A stretch of DNA of 64,000 bases. It comes from UBA5429 sp942493315 (GTDB taxonomy: Bacteria; Bacteroidota; Bacteroidia; Bacteroidales; WCHB1-69). Location of the stretch: NCBI GenBank assembly GCA_942493315.1, contig OW818690.1, positions 1,116,001 through 1,180,000 on the forward strand, written 5' to 3'. Shown here piece by piece: positions 42,051 to 49,468 of this stretch. The position numbers and the translations under genes are program-made. The notes under the pieces were generated by a model. That model saw only the letters and a program-made list of their open reading frames with translations. It did no database searches and was not told where the DNA came from. Within the stretch, counting starts at the first letter, position 1. Each line of letters starts with the position of its first letter.

Positions 42051-43826
42051 TTAGAACTTAAAAAGATTATAAATTGGGTATGATCTAAATTTTTCTTGAT
42101 CTTCTTTAGATAATTTTTTGAAATGCTCCTTCGCAAAATATGTTTCTTCTAAAAGAATATTACAAGCCGTTAATATAGAGTAATTTTTCGGATTGTTAAT
42201 AATTATTTGACTTAGTTTAAACCTTTTTTCATCATCTAACGAGTTTTCCCTTTTAAAAATTTGCATTAAATTTATTTCAAACAAAATGTTAAAATTACTC
42301 CATTCATTATTATCTATTAACCATTGAATTAATTTTTTACTTAATTTTAAAAGTTCTTTGTCAATTCCCTTATTCTCATCATAAGCTAATAAAAGTTCAA
42401 GAATAAATAGATTAACTACTTCAAAATATTTTTCGTTTTTTCCTTTAGAGATTATGTTTTCAAAAATGAAATTGTAATCAATATTATCGTAAGATAGAAT
42501 ATCATTCTTTTTTAACAAAAGTAAATGGCTGTATTCAATAAATACGTCATCAACATCAGCATATAAATGAAAATCATTCTTGAAAAAGTTTTTAATCTCG
42601 AATGAGCCTTTTCCATTTTTCAAACACATAAAAAGTATTCTTATATTTCCAAATTTAGGTGTAAAAAACTGAAGATCAAATTCATTATCAACGAATTGAA
42701 TTTCATTCTTTTTATATTTTTCTACAAAATTAAAAATATAATTAATATCATAATCCGATAATTTATCTAAATATAAATCTTTAAAAACATTATTACTATT
42801 TAGAAAAAATTTAATTTCAAGGTACTTCTCTAAAAGAATACTTAATTCCTTTAATTTTTCTTCAATCCAATCTCCTTCAACTTTGATTGGGAATTTAAAC
42901 TCTACAAAATCAATTATTTGAAATTTTAACAATTCTATGAAAAAGGTGGTGTCCTGAATTCGTTCATTTAAAGAACCTTTATATGTAAATTCTATTTTAG
43001 GTTTTTCTCCTCCTTTTTCAACTAATTCTATACTAATACTATTTCCCAAAAAAATTTTACTTTTCTTTTTCTTATTTAAAATTCTATAATTAGAGAAATA
43101 TAAAATATCATTTACTAGAACTTTTTGATTTATAACTTGATTTTTATTAAAAATAAATTTTTTTATTTTCCCGACAGTATAAATGATATTATTATCTTCA
43201 TAATAAATATATAAATCGTTTTTCTTAATATAATCATTAGGATTATGTTTCATTTTAGAAGTTTTTGGGGAATGATAATCAACCAAAAAATTTTTAATAT
43301 TAAAGTTTGCAAAATTTTTAATATTAAAGTTTACATTTGCGTTTTTTTGTCTTTCAGTATTTTCAAAAAAATTTAGAATTAAGCAATCAAATTCCTCTAC
43401 TTTATCAGGAAATACTTTTAAATCGAAAGTAATTGTTTTATTACTTTTTAAATTATTTTTTATTAATATATTTAAATCGTACGGCAAAAAACTCGAATAA
43501 TAAATTTTCTTTTTTTTAGAATTCTTATCTATAGTTACCAAAAAAAATATAGTCCCTCCAGCTTTACAATAATTTTCTAATTCGCATAGAGTTAAAGAAT
43601 ACTTTTTATTAAAATCTGAGATTCCATTAATTTCTTTTCCTTTTATTTGTACAAAAATTCTACCTTTAATATTATTTAAACTTCTTTCATGATTATTATA
43701 TAACCATATACTTCCGTCCCAAATGGGCTCTCTATCTCCCATTTTTAAATATTTTGCATCAATTATATCAGATTTTGAAAGTGTTTCTATTAAAAAACTT
43801 ACTGATCCAGCTTCAATATCACTCAT
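42051..43826 (-). CDS. DUF4365-type nuclease-like protein
   Basis: A 591-aa protein. The N-terminus has GDREPIWDGSIWLYNN, then GRIFVQIKGKEI, and CKAGGTIFFLVTI, the D...QxK core of DUF4365/PD-(D/E)XK-like domains found in defence genes. The long C-terminal part (from about 200) is unassigned, rich in Lys, Asn, Phe and Ile, with helical repeats at the end. A 22-bp direct repeat (43287-43308 and 43311-43332) duplicates NFNIKNFA in frame, suggesting recent slippage. It is the gene nearest the right end of the element. Confidence 0.65.
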   Translation of the reverse strand: MSDIEAGSVSFLIETLSKSDIIDAKYLKMGDREPIWDGSIWLYNNHERSLNNIKGRIFVQIKGKEINGISDFNKKYSLTLCELENYCKAGGTIFFLVTIDKNSKKKKIYYSSFLPYDLNILIKNNLKSNKTITFDLKVFPDKVEEFDCLILNFFENTERQKNANVNFNIKNFANFNIKNFLVDYHSPKTSKMKHNPNDYIKKNDLYIYYEDNNIIYTVGKIKKFIFNKNQVINQKVLVNDILYFSNYRILNKKKKSKIFLGNSISIELVEKGGEKPKIEFTYKGSLNERIQDTTFFIELLKFQIIDFVEFKFPIKVEGDWIEEKLKELSILLEKYLEIKFFLNSNNVFKDLYLDKLSDYDINYIFNFVEKYKKNEIQFVDNEFDLQFFTPKFGNIRILFMCLKNGKGSFEIKNFFKNDFHLYADVDDVFIEYSHLLLLKKNDILSYDNIDYNFIFENIISKGKNEKYFEVVNLFILELLLAYDENKGIDKELLKLSKKLIQWLIDNNEWSNFNILFEINLMQIFKRENSLDDEKRFKLSQIIINNPKNYSILTACNILLEETYFAKEHFKKLSKEDQEKFRSYPIYNLFKF

Positions 43827-43845
43827 AGTTTTACCTTTTTAAGCA

Positions 43846-43853
43846 CAAAAATA
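43846..43853 (-). promoter_or_regulatory. Promoter -7 element for the DUF4365-type gene
   Basis: TATTTTTG on the minus strand, 19 bases before the ATG. Confidence 0.5.
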
Positions 43854-43869
43854 ATAATTTTTCTAATAA

Positions 43870-43889
43870 GGGGCGGTAAAGGGGGCGGG
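43870..43889 (+). repeat. Paired GGGGCGG words near right end
   Basis: GGGGCGG at 43870 and 43882, spaced 12 bases. They mirror the tandem 12-mer near the left end, in the same orientation. Confidence 0.5.
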
Positions 43890-43970
43890 AAAAATGACTT
43901 TCCAAGAAGTTATTTGATTTATAATAATGAATGAATAAAATGTAAATACTTTATAGCAACTTTTTTATAA

Positions 43971-43995
43971 GTCAAATGCAGTCAATAAAAGTCAA
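43971..43995 (+). repeat. Three GTCAA words at exact 10-bp spacing beside attR
   Basis: GTCAA at 43971, 43981 and 43991, one helical turn apart and ending 9 bases before the 17-bp repeat. They look like cooperative protein-binding sites for integrase, Xis or a host factor. Confidence 0.5.
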
Positions 43996-44004
43996 ATTGA
44001 GGTT

Positions 44005-44021
44005 TGGAAGAGACCTCAACC
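44005..44021 (+). repeat. attR (17-bp direct repeat)
   Basis: TGGAAGAGACCTCAACC, identical to 32520-32536. It is overlapped by an imperfect dyad GAGGT (43999) and ACCTC (44013), as expected of a core-type recombination site. Confidence 0.88.
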
Positions 44022-44023
44022 TT

Positions 44024-44057
44024 AAAAAAAGCTCTGATTTTATCAGAGCTTTTTTTT
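44024..44057 (+). terminator. Displaced native tRNA-Cys terminator
   Basis: AGCTCTGA-ttta-TCAGAGCT hairpin with a long T run just after attR. Before integration it would have followed tRNA-Cys directly. Confidence 0.75.
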
Positions 44058-44058
44058 G

Positions 44059-44128
44059 GGACAAAGGACAAAGGACGAAGGACGAAGGTATTAGGTTTTG
44101 GGTATTAGGTTTTGGGTTTTAGTTTTTA
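44059..44128 (+). repeat. 7-bp tandem array (GGACRAA to GGTATTA/GGTTTTG)
   Basis: Ten units in 7-base phase: GGACAAA twice, GGACGAA twice, then GGTATTA and GGTTTTG alternating, then GGTTTTA and GTTTTTA. Two different consensus words share one phase. Confidence 0.8.
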
Positions 44129-44148
44129 GTTTTCTAATTGACATCATA

Positions 44149-44176
44149 TTAGCTTATTAGCACATTAGCTTATTAA
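44149..44176 (+). repeat. 8-bp tandem array (TTAGCTTA)
   Basis: TTAGCTTA, TTAGCACA, TTAGCTTA and a partial unit. Confidence 0.6.
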
Positions 44177-44179
44177 TCA

Positions 44180-44314
44180 GGGCGTGCCGGCTTTCCTTAC
44201 CCACAAACCATCCCACGCCGTCGGGCTTGCTACAGGGTCCGCTTCGCTCCCGTGCTTCATTCCGCTGACGCTCCATTTCGCACCGCCTACGGCGCCTTCC
44301 GCATCCCTCACGCG
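44180..44314 (+). repeat. GC-rich interspersed repeat, long copy
   Basis: A 135-base GC-rich island in an AT-rich region, starting GGGCGTGCCGG and containing GCCGTCGGGCT and CGCTTCGCTCCCGTGC. It shares ordered landmarks with 20424-20480. It resembles the GGGCGT...-type intergenic repeats common in Bacteroidetes genomes. No ORF of note. Confidence 0.55.
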
Positions 44315-44341
44315 AAAAAACTTCGTTTTTTAAGATGTTTT

Positions 44342-44476
44342 TTAATATTGTATAAACTGGAATATTCTTGAACTAATTGTAATAGTATTTGTTCTCAGAA
44401 GAGCTGCTTCATCTGTATCGATAATATTAAAATCTTCAGAGAGGTAAAGCATACTTCTAACTTCAGCACAACTGGC
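44342..44476 (-). pseudogene. C-terminal remnant of a four-helix-bundle (S23-type) protein gene
   Basis: A 44-codon minus-strand frame ending in TAA reads ASCAEVRSMLYLSEDFNIID and ends ISSRIFQFIQY. The start of it matches the conserved SxxEVxSxLYxAxDxxxI region near the C-terminus of S23/four-helix-bundle proteins. Everything upstream is replaced by a heptamer array, so the gene is truncated and dead. Confidence 0.5.
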
Positions 44477-44483
44477 TCAACCA

Positions 44484-44546
44484 TTCGCCCTTCGCCTTTC
44501 GCCCTTAGTCTTTCGTCCTTTGTCCTTCGTCCTTCGTCCTTCGTCT
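44484..44546 (+). repeat. 7-bp tandem array (TTCGTCC/TTCGCCC)
   Basis: Nine units in 7-base phase: TTCGCCC, TTCGCCT, TTCGCCC, TTAGTCT, TTCGTCC, TTTGTCC, TTCGTCC, TTCGTCC, TTCGTCT. The last unit supplies part of the stop codon of the SIMPL-domain gene. Confidence 0.85.
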
Positions 44547-45492
44547 ATTTCAACTCCACCTTCTTCACATCCCCGGTTGGGGTGATGATGAAATATTCTT
44601 TAGAGATCACTTGTTTAGTTATAGGATCAAATTTAATACTCATCTGTATTTCATATAGTACCTGAATTACCGGTTCTAAAATGACAGGGTTGATCATAAA
44701 ATCAAATTCTTTATTGAGGATAGGCTGATAATAATTAGTGGTTGATTTGGTTATTTGTGTTACATTGGCCCGATTAGTGAGATTAAGAGATGAATTGTTA
44801 TAGGCTTGATAAGATTTATACATTTCAACAGGATAAAAAATGCGATACCCATCATGGATTCTTTTGGAAAGCGTATCAAATTTCATTTGCAAAAGGGCTT
44901 CTCTATCTTTAAGTTTCTCTTTTAAAATCACTTGAGCTTGTTCAGAAAGCTCCTTTTTGATCGAATCCATTTGTGCAGCAAAATAATCAACTCTTACCAA
45001 ATCATAGATCTCCACGGTGGATAATATCTGAATAAACTCATTGAGTTGATTCGGATTCGTAAATTTAATATGAATATTTTTCTTGAGTTCAAAACCAATG
45101 GGGATCTCATTGTATGTTTTTCTACTAAATTTCTTTTTGGTAACTTCAAATTCAAAAACAGGAACAAAAGTGATCATATCAATGAAGGTTTCCACATTGG
45201 GTTTTAATTGGATCAGTTGTAAAGATTGATTGATTCTTTCATCCATCAGCCTATTCACCTCTTCAGCGGTTTCTGCTTGTTGCGTGACACTGAAAATGGC
45301 CACATAAGCATCCGCTTTTACATTCGCCATCCCTTTAACAGTGATTACAACATCCCCATTCGCCGGGGTTTGAACATCAATATTATTTTCAGAAAAATAA
45401 ACAGGAGCCAGATAATTGCTGTTTCCCATAAATTGACAAAAAACTGCACTTGTGGACAAAACCAACAATGTAATTAGAAATAACTTTTTCAT
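44545..45492 (-). CDS. SIMPL-domain (DUF541) exported protein
   Basis: A 315-aa protein with signal peptide MKKLFLITLLVLSTSAVFCQ. The segment GDVVITVKGMANVKADAYVA followed by IFSVTQQAETAEEVNRLMDE is the SIMPL/DUF541 N-terminal pattern, and a long charged helix lies near residues 170-200. The family is periplasmic or outer-membrane associated with poorly known function. Its stop codon is formed at the edge of a tandem repeat array, so the C-terminus may have been altered by repeat expansion. Confidence 0.75.
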   Translation of the reverse strand: MKKLFLITLLVLSTSAVFCQFMGNSNYLAPVYFSENNIDVQTPANGDVVITVKGMANVKADAYVAIFSVTQQAETAEEVNRLMDERINQSLQLIQLKPNVETFIDMITFVPVFEFEVTKKKFSRKTYNEIPIGFELKKNIHIKFTNPNQLNEFIQILSTVEIYDLVRVDYFAAQMDSIKKELSEQAQVILKEKLKDREALLQMKFDTLSKRIHDGYRIFYPVEMYKSYQAYNNSSLNLTNRANVTQITKSTTNYYQPILNKEFDFMINPVILEPVIQVLYEIQMSIKFDPITKQVISKEYFIITPTGDVKKVELK

Positions 45493-45514
45493 ATCGTATT
45501 GAATTTTAAAAAAA

Positions 45515-45522
45515 CAAAAGTA
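45515..45522 (-). promoter_or_regulatory. Promoter -7 element for the SIMPL gene
   Basis: TACTTTTG on the minus strand, 22 bases before the ATG. Confidence 0.5.
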
Positions 45523-45527
45523 CGAAA

Positions 45528-45567
45528 TAATGAGCTAATAAGCTAAAGAGTTAATAAGCTAATGGGA
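45528..45567 (+). repeat. 8-bp tandem array (TAATAAGC)
   Basis: TAATGAGC, TAATAAGC, TAAAGAGT, TAATAAGC, TAATGGGA in 8-base phase, immediately upstream of the SIMPL promoter. Confidence 0.6.
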
Positions 45568-45578
45568 TAACATGATAA

Positions 45579-45621
45579 AAGACGAGAGATATACGTGTTT
45601 TCTCGTATATACAATCGTCTT
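45579..45621 (-). terminator. Hairpin, possible terminator of the propeller gene
   Basis: AAGACG/CGTCTT and ATATACG/CGTATAT form an interrupted stem. On the minus strand it is followed by TTTTAT. Weak T tail, so uncertain. Confidence 0.4.
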
Positions 45622-45686
45622 ATTCCAAATTTATTCTATGTGTGTAGAAAAATAATATATTAAATTGTACAAAAAATGGTGCTTTT

Positions 45687-46934
45687 TTATTGGCAATTGG
45701 TCATTTTAAATTTCATTAATCGCAAACATTTATCTTTACATTGTTTTTTGAAAACTACGCCATAAACAAAACCCTGGTGAAATGCCATTGAATTGGGGTC
45801 AAAGTTTATTTCGTACGTATCAGATTGAAAACTTGATGTGCAAACAAATTTTCCTTTAGGATCAAATGTATATGCTCTGAATTTATTGCTCTGATCAGTT
45901 TTTGTGTATTCAAAAACGATCAAATTTCCTTCTGAGTCAACCATAAATGATGTAAAATAGGGCAGATGATCAGGATAATTTTTCTTTTCTTTAAAACTTT
46001 TTTGAATCTTTTCGTATTGTTTAATGATATTCTCAATTTCCTCTTTTGAGTATTTTTTCATTTTAATTAACTGTTCTTCAAATTGTGAGGTTCCATTAGT
46101 TACAGTTTGATATAATTTATTAATATCTTCTTCTGTAATTTTTAATGGGGGAATATTTAAATTGAACACTTGAATTACTTTACCCTCTTTTGAATATTCA
46201 GTTACAACACCTGTTGAAGTAAATGCAACCAATAAGTTTCCATTTTTAGCTGTTGCAATACAGATTTTTTCAGAACTTGACTGAGAATAAGGCGGTTGAA
46301 AATACATTTTATCTCCTCCGGGAAGTTCAATACTCATGCTTCCTTCTGTTGTACTGGAATTTTCAGTAAGGATCCTTTTTTCAGTTTCTGTATTAAAATC
46401 TTTAATAACTACTATTGATTTTCCATTAGTATAACCAAGAATGCCCAGTTTTGAATTGGATAAAGAGACTATTTCCAAAGGCATGTATTTGAGTTGAATC
46501 ATTTTAATAAATTTGCCGTTTAAATCAAAAAATTTTAGTCTTCCCTGGCAATCAGATGTGAAAACATATTTGCCATCTAATATTCCTTCAACGGTTGGAA
46601 GAAATGGAAACTGATCTTTTCCGGATCCCTTTTTTCCAAATTTTAAAACGAAATTTCCATTTTTATCAAATTTCCAAATTTCGTATTTTGATTTATGACT
46701 CATAAAGATTGAACCATCCTGGGCAACAACGATTCTTTTAATTTTACCGGTCTCTTTTCCGTATTGTTCCAAATTATAATCAGATAAAAGCGTATTCCAA
46801 TCATTCTTTGTTCCAAAGTTAGTGTCTTCAACCAATTTTACATTTCCATTTTTATAGAGAGAAATTAAATTTTGACCATTCAATTGTATAGTAATGAGAA
46901 CTAAAATCACCATTACAATAAACCTGTTTTTCAT
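45687..46934 (-). CDS. Secreted 6-bladed beta-propeller protein
   Basis: A 415-aa protein with signal peptide MKNRFIVMVILVLITIQLNG. NHL/6-bladed propeller repeats are visible: EIWKFDKNGNFVLKFGKKGS, GRLKFFDLNGKFIKMIQL, VVTEYSKEGKVIQVFNL and AYTFDPKGKFV. It lies 21 bases downstream of an anti-sigma gene in the same direction and is probably in the regulon or operon of that ECF sigma factor. Its ligand is unknown. Confidence 0.78.
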   Translation of the reverse strand: MKNRFIVMVILVLITIQLNGQNLISLYKNGNVKLVEDTNFGTKNDWNTLLSDYNLEQYGKETGKIKRIVVAQDGSIFMSHKSKYEIWKFDKNGNFVLKFGKKGSGKDQFPFLPTVEGILDGKYVFTSDCQGRLKFFDLNGKFIKMIQLKYMPLEIVSLSNSKLGILGYTNGKSIVVIKDFNTETEKRILTENSSTTEGSMSIELPGGDKMYFQPPYSQSSSEKICIATAKNGNLLVAFTSTGVVTEYSKEGKVIQVFNLNIPPLKITEEDINKLYQTVTNGTSQFEEQLIKMKKYSKEEIENIIKQYEKIQKSFKEKKNYPDHLPYFTSFMVDSEGNLIVFEYTKTDQSNKFRAYTFDPKGKFVCTSSFQSDTYEINFDPNSMAFHQGFVYGVVFKKQCKDKCLRLMKFKMTNCQ

Positions 46935-46955
46935 GATAAATATGTTTTTAAATTT

Positions 46956-47417
46956 TTAATTTTCTATAGTAAATGCTCCTTCAAAATTCCCATCTGCATC
47001 AGTAATGACAACATCAATCTGTTTTTTATGCCACATTTTATTTTGATCCTCTTGCTCTAACAAATCATATTGTGCCTGGAGTCTCTCATTTTTTTTCATT
47101 TGTCTATTTTGATTTATTTGCCATATTAAACCTATTCCGAATAATATGATTATTGAAGCAGCAATTTTAATTATTTGAAATCTATTTGATTTTTTTTGAA
47201 CACTAATTTTTTTGAATTCAGGAATCTCTTGTTCTGTATAATCAGAATCTAAATATGATAATGCCTTAAATATTAAATTTTTATCTTGTAAAGTTTTTTG
47301 ATATAAATCTAAGCATTGCTGACAATGCTCCAAATGATTGGATATATTTTTTTTCTTTTCCTCAGACATTGCATCATCGATAAATAATTGCATTTCTAAT
47401 TTATTCAAACATTTCAT
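46956..47417 (-). CDS. Anti-sigma factor with zinc-finger domain
   Basis: A 153-aa membrane protein. The N-terminal zf-HC2/ZAS motif is HLEHCQQCLDLYQ (His-x3-Cys-x2-Cys). A transmembrane helix follows near residue 85-105 (IAASIIILFGIGLIWQI), then a short periplasmic tail. The start overlaps the sigma gene by 17 bases. It probably sequesters the upstream-encoded ECF factor at the inner membrane. Confidence 0.85.
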   Translation of the reverse strand: MKCLNKLEMQLFIDDAMSEEKKKNISNHLEHCQQCLDLYQKTLQDKNLIFKALSYLDSDYTEQEIPEFKKISVQKKSNRFQIIKIAASIIILFGIGLIWQINQNRQMKKNERLQAQYDLLEQEDQNKMWHKKQIDVVITDADGNFEGAFTIEN

Positions 47418-47901
47418 GATATTGATTTTTTAAATTATTTTTTATTTTTTCAATAACTCTTAATAAAGTTGTACCCACTGAAGTTGTTTTAATTCCAATT
47501 ATTTCTGCAATTTCAGAGTATGAAAAACCATCATAATAAAGGATTATCAACTCTTTATCTCTTTTATCTAATGCTTCAATAATTTCAAAAACGATCCTTT
47601 TTTTCTCTTTTTGTTCTAAACATTCATTCAAATCAAAACTGCTTTCAGATTTATAGATAATCTCTTGTTCTTTCTGTTGATGATTTTGATTAGTTTTATA
47701 GTTTGATCTTATTTTATTTAACATTGCTTTATATAACCAGGCTCTTGGATTTTCAATTTCAGAACAATCAGAAGTTACCTTGTATAAACTATAAAAAACA
47801 TCTTGAATGAAGTCATCAATCTCCTGAGAATCTGAGTTTAATTGAATAGAAAACCTTTTCAATTCCAGATAGTACTTTTTATATATTTCTTCAAAAACCA
47901 T
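47401..47901 (-). CDS. ECF RNA polymerase sigma factor (first locus)
   Basis: A 166-aa sigma-70 region 2/region 4 protein. FIQDVFYSLYKV with PRAWLYKAMLNKIRSNYK is region 2. LIILYYDGFSYSEIAEIIGI followed by TTSVGTTLLRVIEKIK is the region 4 helix-turn-helix. It overlaps the anti-sigma gene and is read from a -7 box at 47965. Confidence 0.92.
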   Translation of the reverse strand: MVFEEIYKKYYLELKRFSIQLNSDSQEIDDFIQDVFYSLYKVTSDCSEIENPRAWLYKAMLNKIRSNYKTNQNHQQKEQEIIYKSESSFDLNECLEQKEKKRIVFEIIEALDKRDKELIILYYDGFSYSEIAEIIGIKTTSVGTTLLRVIEKIKNNLKNQYHEMFE

Positions 47902-47964
47902 ACTGTTTTTTATATTTGAAATCCACTATAAAACGATTAAAAAACGTTTTTGTGACAAGAAGCA

Positions 47965-47972
47965 CAAATATA
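47965..47972 (-). promoter_or_regulatory. Promoter -7 element for the first ECF sigma gene
   Basis: TATATTTG on the minus strand, 63 bases before the ATG. Confidence 0.4.
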
Positions 47973-48015
47973 ATTGAAAATTTTTAAAGTTGAGGTTCAT
48001 TAGCAATATTGTAGT

Positions 48016-48023
48016 TATCTTTG
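48016..48023 (+). promoter_or_regulatory. Promoter -7 element for the DUF1801 gene
   Basis: TATCTTTG. It overlaps the most upstream in-frame TTG, so translation must begin further downstream. Confidence 0.55.
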
Positions 48024-48038
48024 CTTTCAATATTTAAA

Positions 48039-48383
48039 ATGAAAAATATGAATGAAGTGGATTTTTATATTGCAACTTTTCCGGAGGAAATTCAGATTAT
48101 TTTAAATAAAATCAGAGCCATTATTATTTCAGTTGCTCCGGATGCTGTAGAAGGATTTAATTATCAAATGCCCTCTTATAAATTGAATAAAAAACCATTG
48201 GTTTACTTCGCAGCCTTTAAAAATCATATCGGCTTTTATGCCACACCTACCGGACATGAGCAGTTCAAAAAAGAACTGTCTGCATACAAACAAGGGAAAG
48301 GATCAGTGCAGTTCCCATTGAATCAACCAATTCCTTATGATTTGATTCAAAGAATAGTGGAGTTTAGAATCACAAATTGTTGA
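48039..48383 (+). CDS. DUF1801 (YdhG/YjhG-type) protein
   Basis: A 114-aa cytosolic protein. VDFYIATFPEEIQIILNKIR, the EGFNYQMPSYKLN block and YFAAFKNHIGFYATP are the DUF1801 pattern. The family is often involved in small-molecule or iron chaperone-like functions in annotations, with little direct evidence. The start is 48039 or 48048 (MNEVDFY); both are compatible with the promoter box. Confidence 0.85.
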   Translation: MKNMNEVDFYIATFPEEIQIILNKIRAIIISVAPDAVEGFNYQMPSYKLNKKPLVYFAAFKNHIGFYATPTGHEQFKKELSAYKQGKGSVQFPLNQPIPYDLIQRIVEFRITNC

Positions 48384-48429
48384 AACTTTATGCATCAATA
48401 TTACATTATGAATTTGAAATAATTTTTGA

Positions 48430-48437
48430 TATTTTTG
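48430..48437 (+). promoter_or_regulatory. Promoter -7 element for the DUF4837 gene
   Basis: TATTTTTG, 25 bases before the ATG at 48463. Confidence 0.55.
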
Positions 48438-48462
48438 CGTTACTATTAATAAATTTTATTAT

Positions 48463-49446
48463 ATGAAAAAAACATCCTTACTTATTACCATCATAGTGAT
48501 CCTTTTTGCACAAACAGGATGCAAAAGAGGATCCACTTCCGGAATTAAAACCGAAAATTTTTCAACAGGAAAAGCCGGTGAACTATTAATTGTGATGGAT
48601 AAAGAGTTGTTTGGTGACACAATGGTATCACAAATAAACAATACTTTTATACAACCCCAACCTTCCATTAATCAAACTGAACCAATGTTTGATTTGTTAA
48701 AACTAAAAAATGCAGATTTTAATTCCTATTTTCAAAAACATAGAAACATCGTTCATTTTGACATCAATTCCAGTTATGGTGTGAATAAAATGGAAATTGA
48801 AAGAAATGTTTGGTCATCACCACAAGTTTATGTACACTTTAAATGCAACAGTGTTGATTCCTGTATTCAGTTGTTTTTCCAACATCAAAATGAGATTATT
48901 GATGTATTGTATGACAATGATTTGGCCCGATTACAATCATTTTATCTAAAAGATCATAATGCTGCTATTGAGAAGAAAATTAAAGAGAAGTTTGGTTACA
49001 CAATCTCAGTTCCAAAAAATTATTCAATAGCCAGAGAAGAGACGGATTTTATCTGGTTGCTTTTCAGAACGACTAAAAATGACAGATGTATCATGATTTA
49101 TAAGACAACCCCAACACAATTATCTCAACCCAATCTTATACAATTAAGAAATGAGATTACCAAAAAATATATTCCGGGTGCTGTTACAGGAGCGTATCCT
49201 ATCATAGATCAAAATCCAAAATATCTCAAATTCAAAGAGTTAAACATTGGTTCCAAAACAGGAGCAGAATTAAGGGGATTGTGGATCTCTGAAAATGATA
49301 TCATGGGTGGCCCATTTTGTACGTATGTTTTTAATGAACCTACCGGTAAAAATTGTATTGTAGTGGATGGGTTTGTTCATGCTCCTCATGAAAACAAACG
49401 GGATTATATCCGTGAAGTGGAAGCCATTATTAAAACAATAAGATAA
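48463..49446 (+). CDS. DUF4837 lipoprotein
   Basis: A 327-aa protein with lipoprotein signal MKKTSLLITIIVILFAQTGC. Family blocks are TGKAGELLIVMDKELFGD, NIVHFDINSSYGVNK and WISENDIMGGPFCTYVFNE, matching DUF4837, a Bacteroidetes-restricted envelope family of unknown function. An ECF sigma gene follows by 22 bases. Confidence 0.85.
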   Translation: MKKTSLLITIIVILFAQTGCKRGSTSGIKTENFSTGKAGELLIVMDKELFGDTMVSQINNTFIQPQPSINQTEPMFDLLKLKNADFNSYFQKHRNIVHFDINSSYGVNKMEIERNVWSSPQVYVHFKCNSVDSCIQLFFQHQNEIIDVLYDNDLARLQSFYLKDHNAAIEKKIKEKFGYTISVPKNYSIAREETDFIWLLFRTTKNDRCIMIYKTTPTQLSQPNLIQLRNEITKKYIPGAVTGAYPIIDQNPKYLKFKELNIGSKTGAELRGLWISENDIMGGPFCTYVFNEPTGKNCIVVDGFVHAPHENKRDYIREVEAIIKTIR

Positions 49447-49468
49447 GAATCTATAATATTAAAATAAA

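Larger units (their letters stand above)
32520..44021. mobile_element. 11.5-kb integrative element in tRNA-Cys with defence-like cargo
   Basis: The limits are a 17-bp perfect direct repeat (TGGAAGAGACCTCAACC) at 32520-32536, inside the 3' end of tRNA-Cys, and at 44005-44021. A tyrosine integrase (37478-38659), an excisionase-like HTH protein and a gpII-like Rep lie between. The element is more AT-rich than its flanks, and its genes use A/T-ending codons heavily. Cargo includes DUF2971, HEPN/RES, Mrr-like and DUF4365-type proteins. No conjugation, coat or packaging genes are seen. I infer an integrative mobilizable or satellite element. The native terminator of the tRNA now lies outside the right end. 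Confidence 0.85.
44058..44483. other. Gene-poor stretch right of the element
   Basis: About 430 bases with no intact gene. It contains a 7-bp array, an 8-bp array, a GC-rich interspersed repeat and the tail of a dead gene, each listed separately. Confidence 0.7.
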
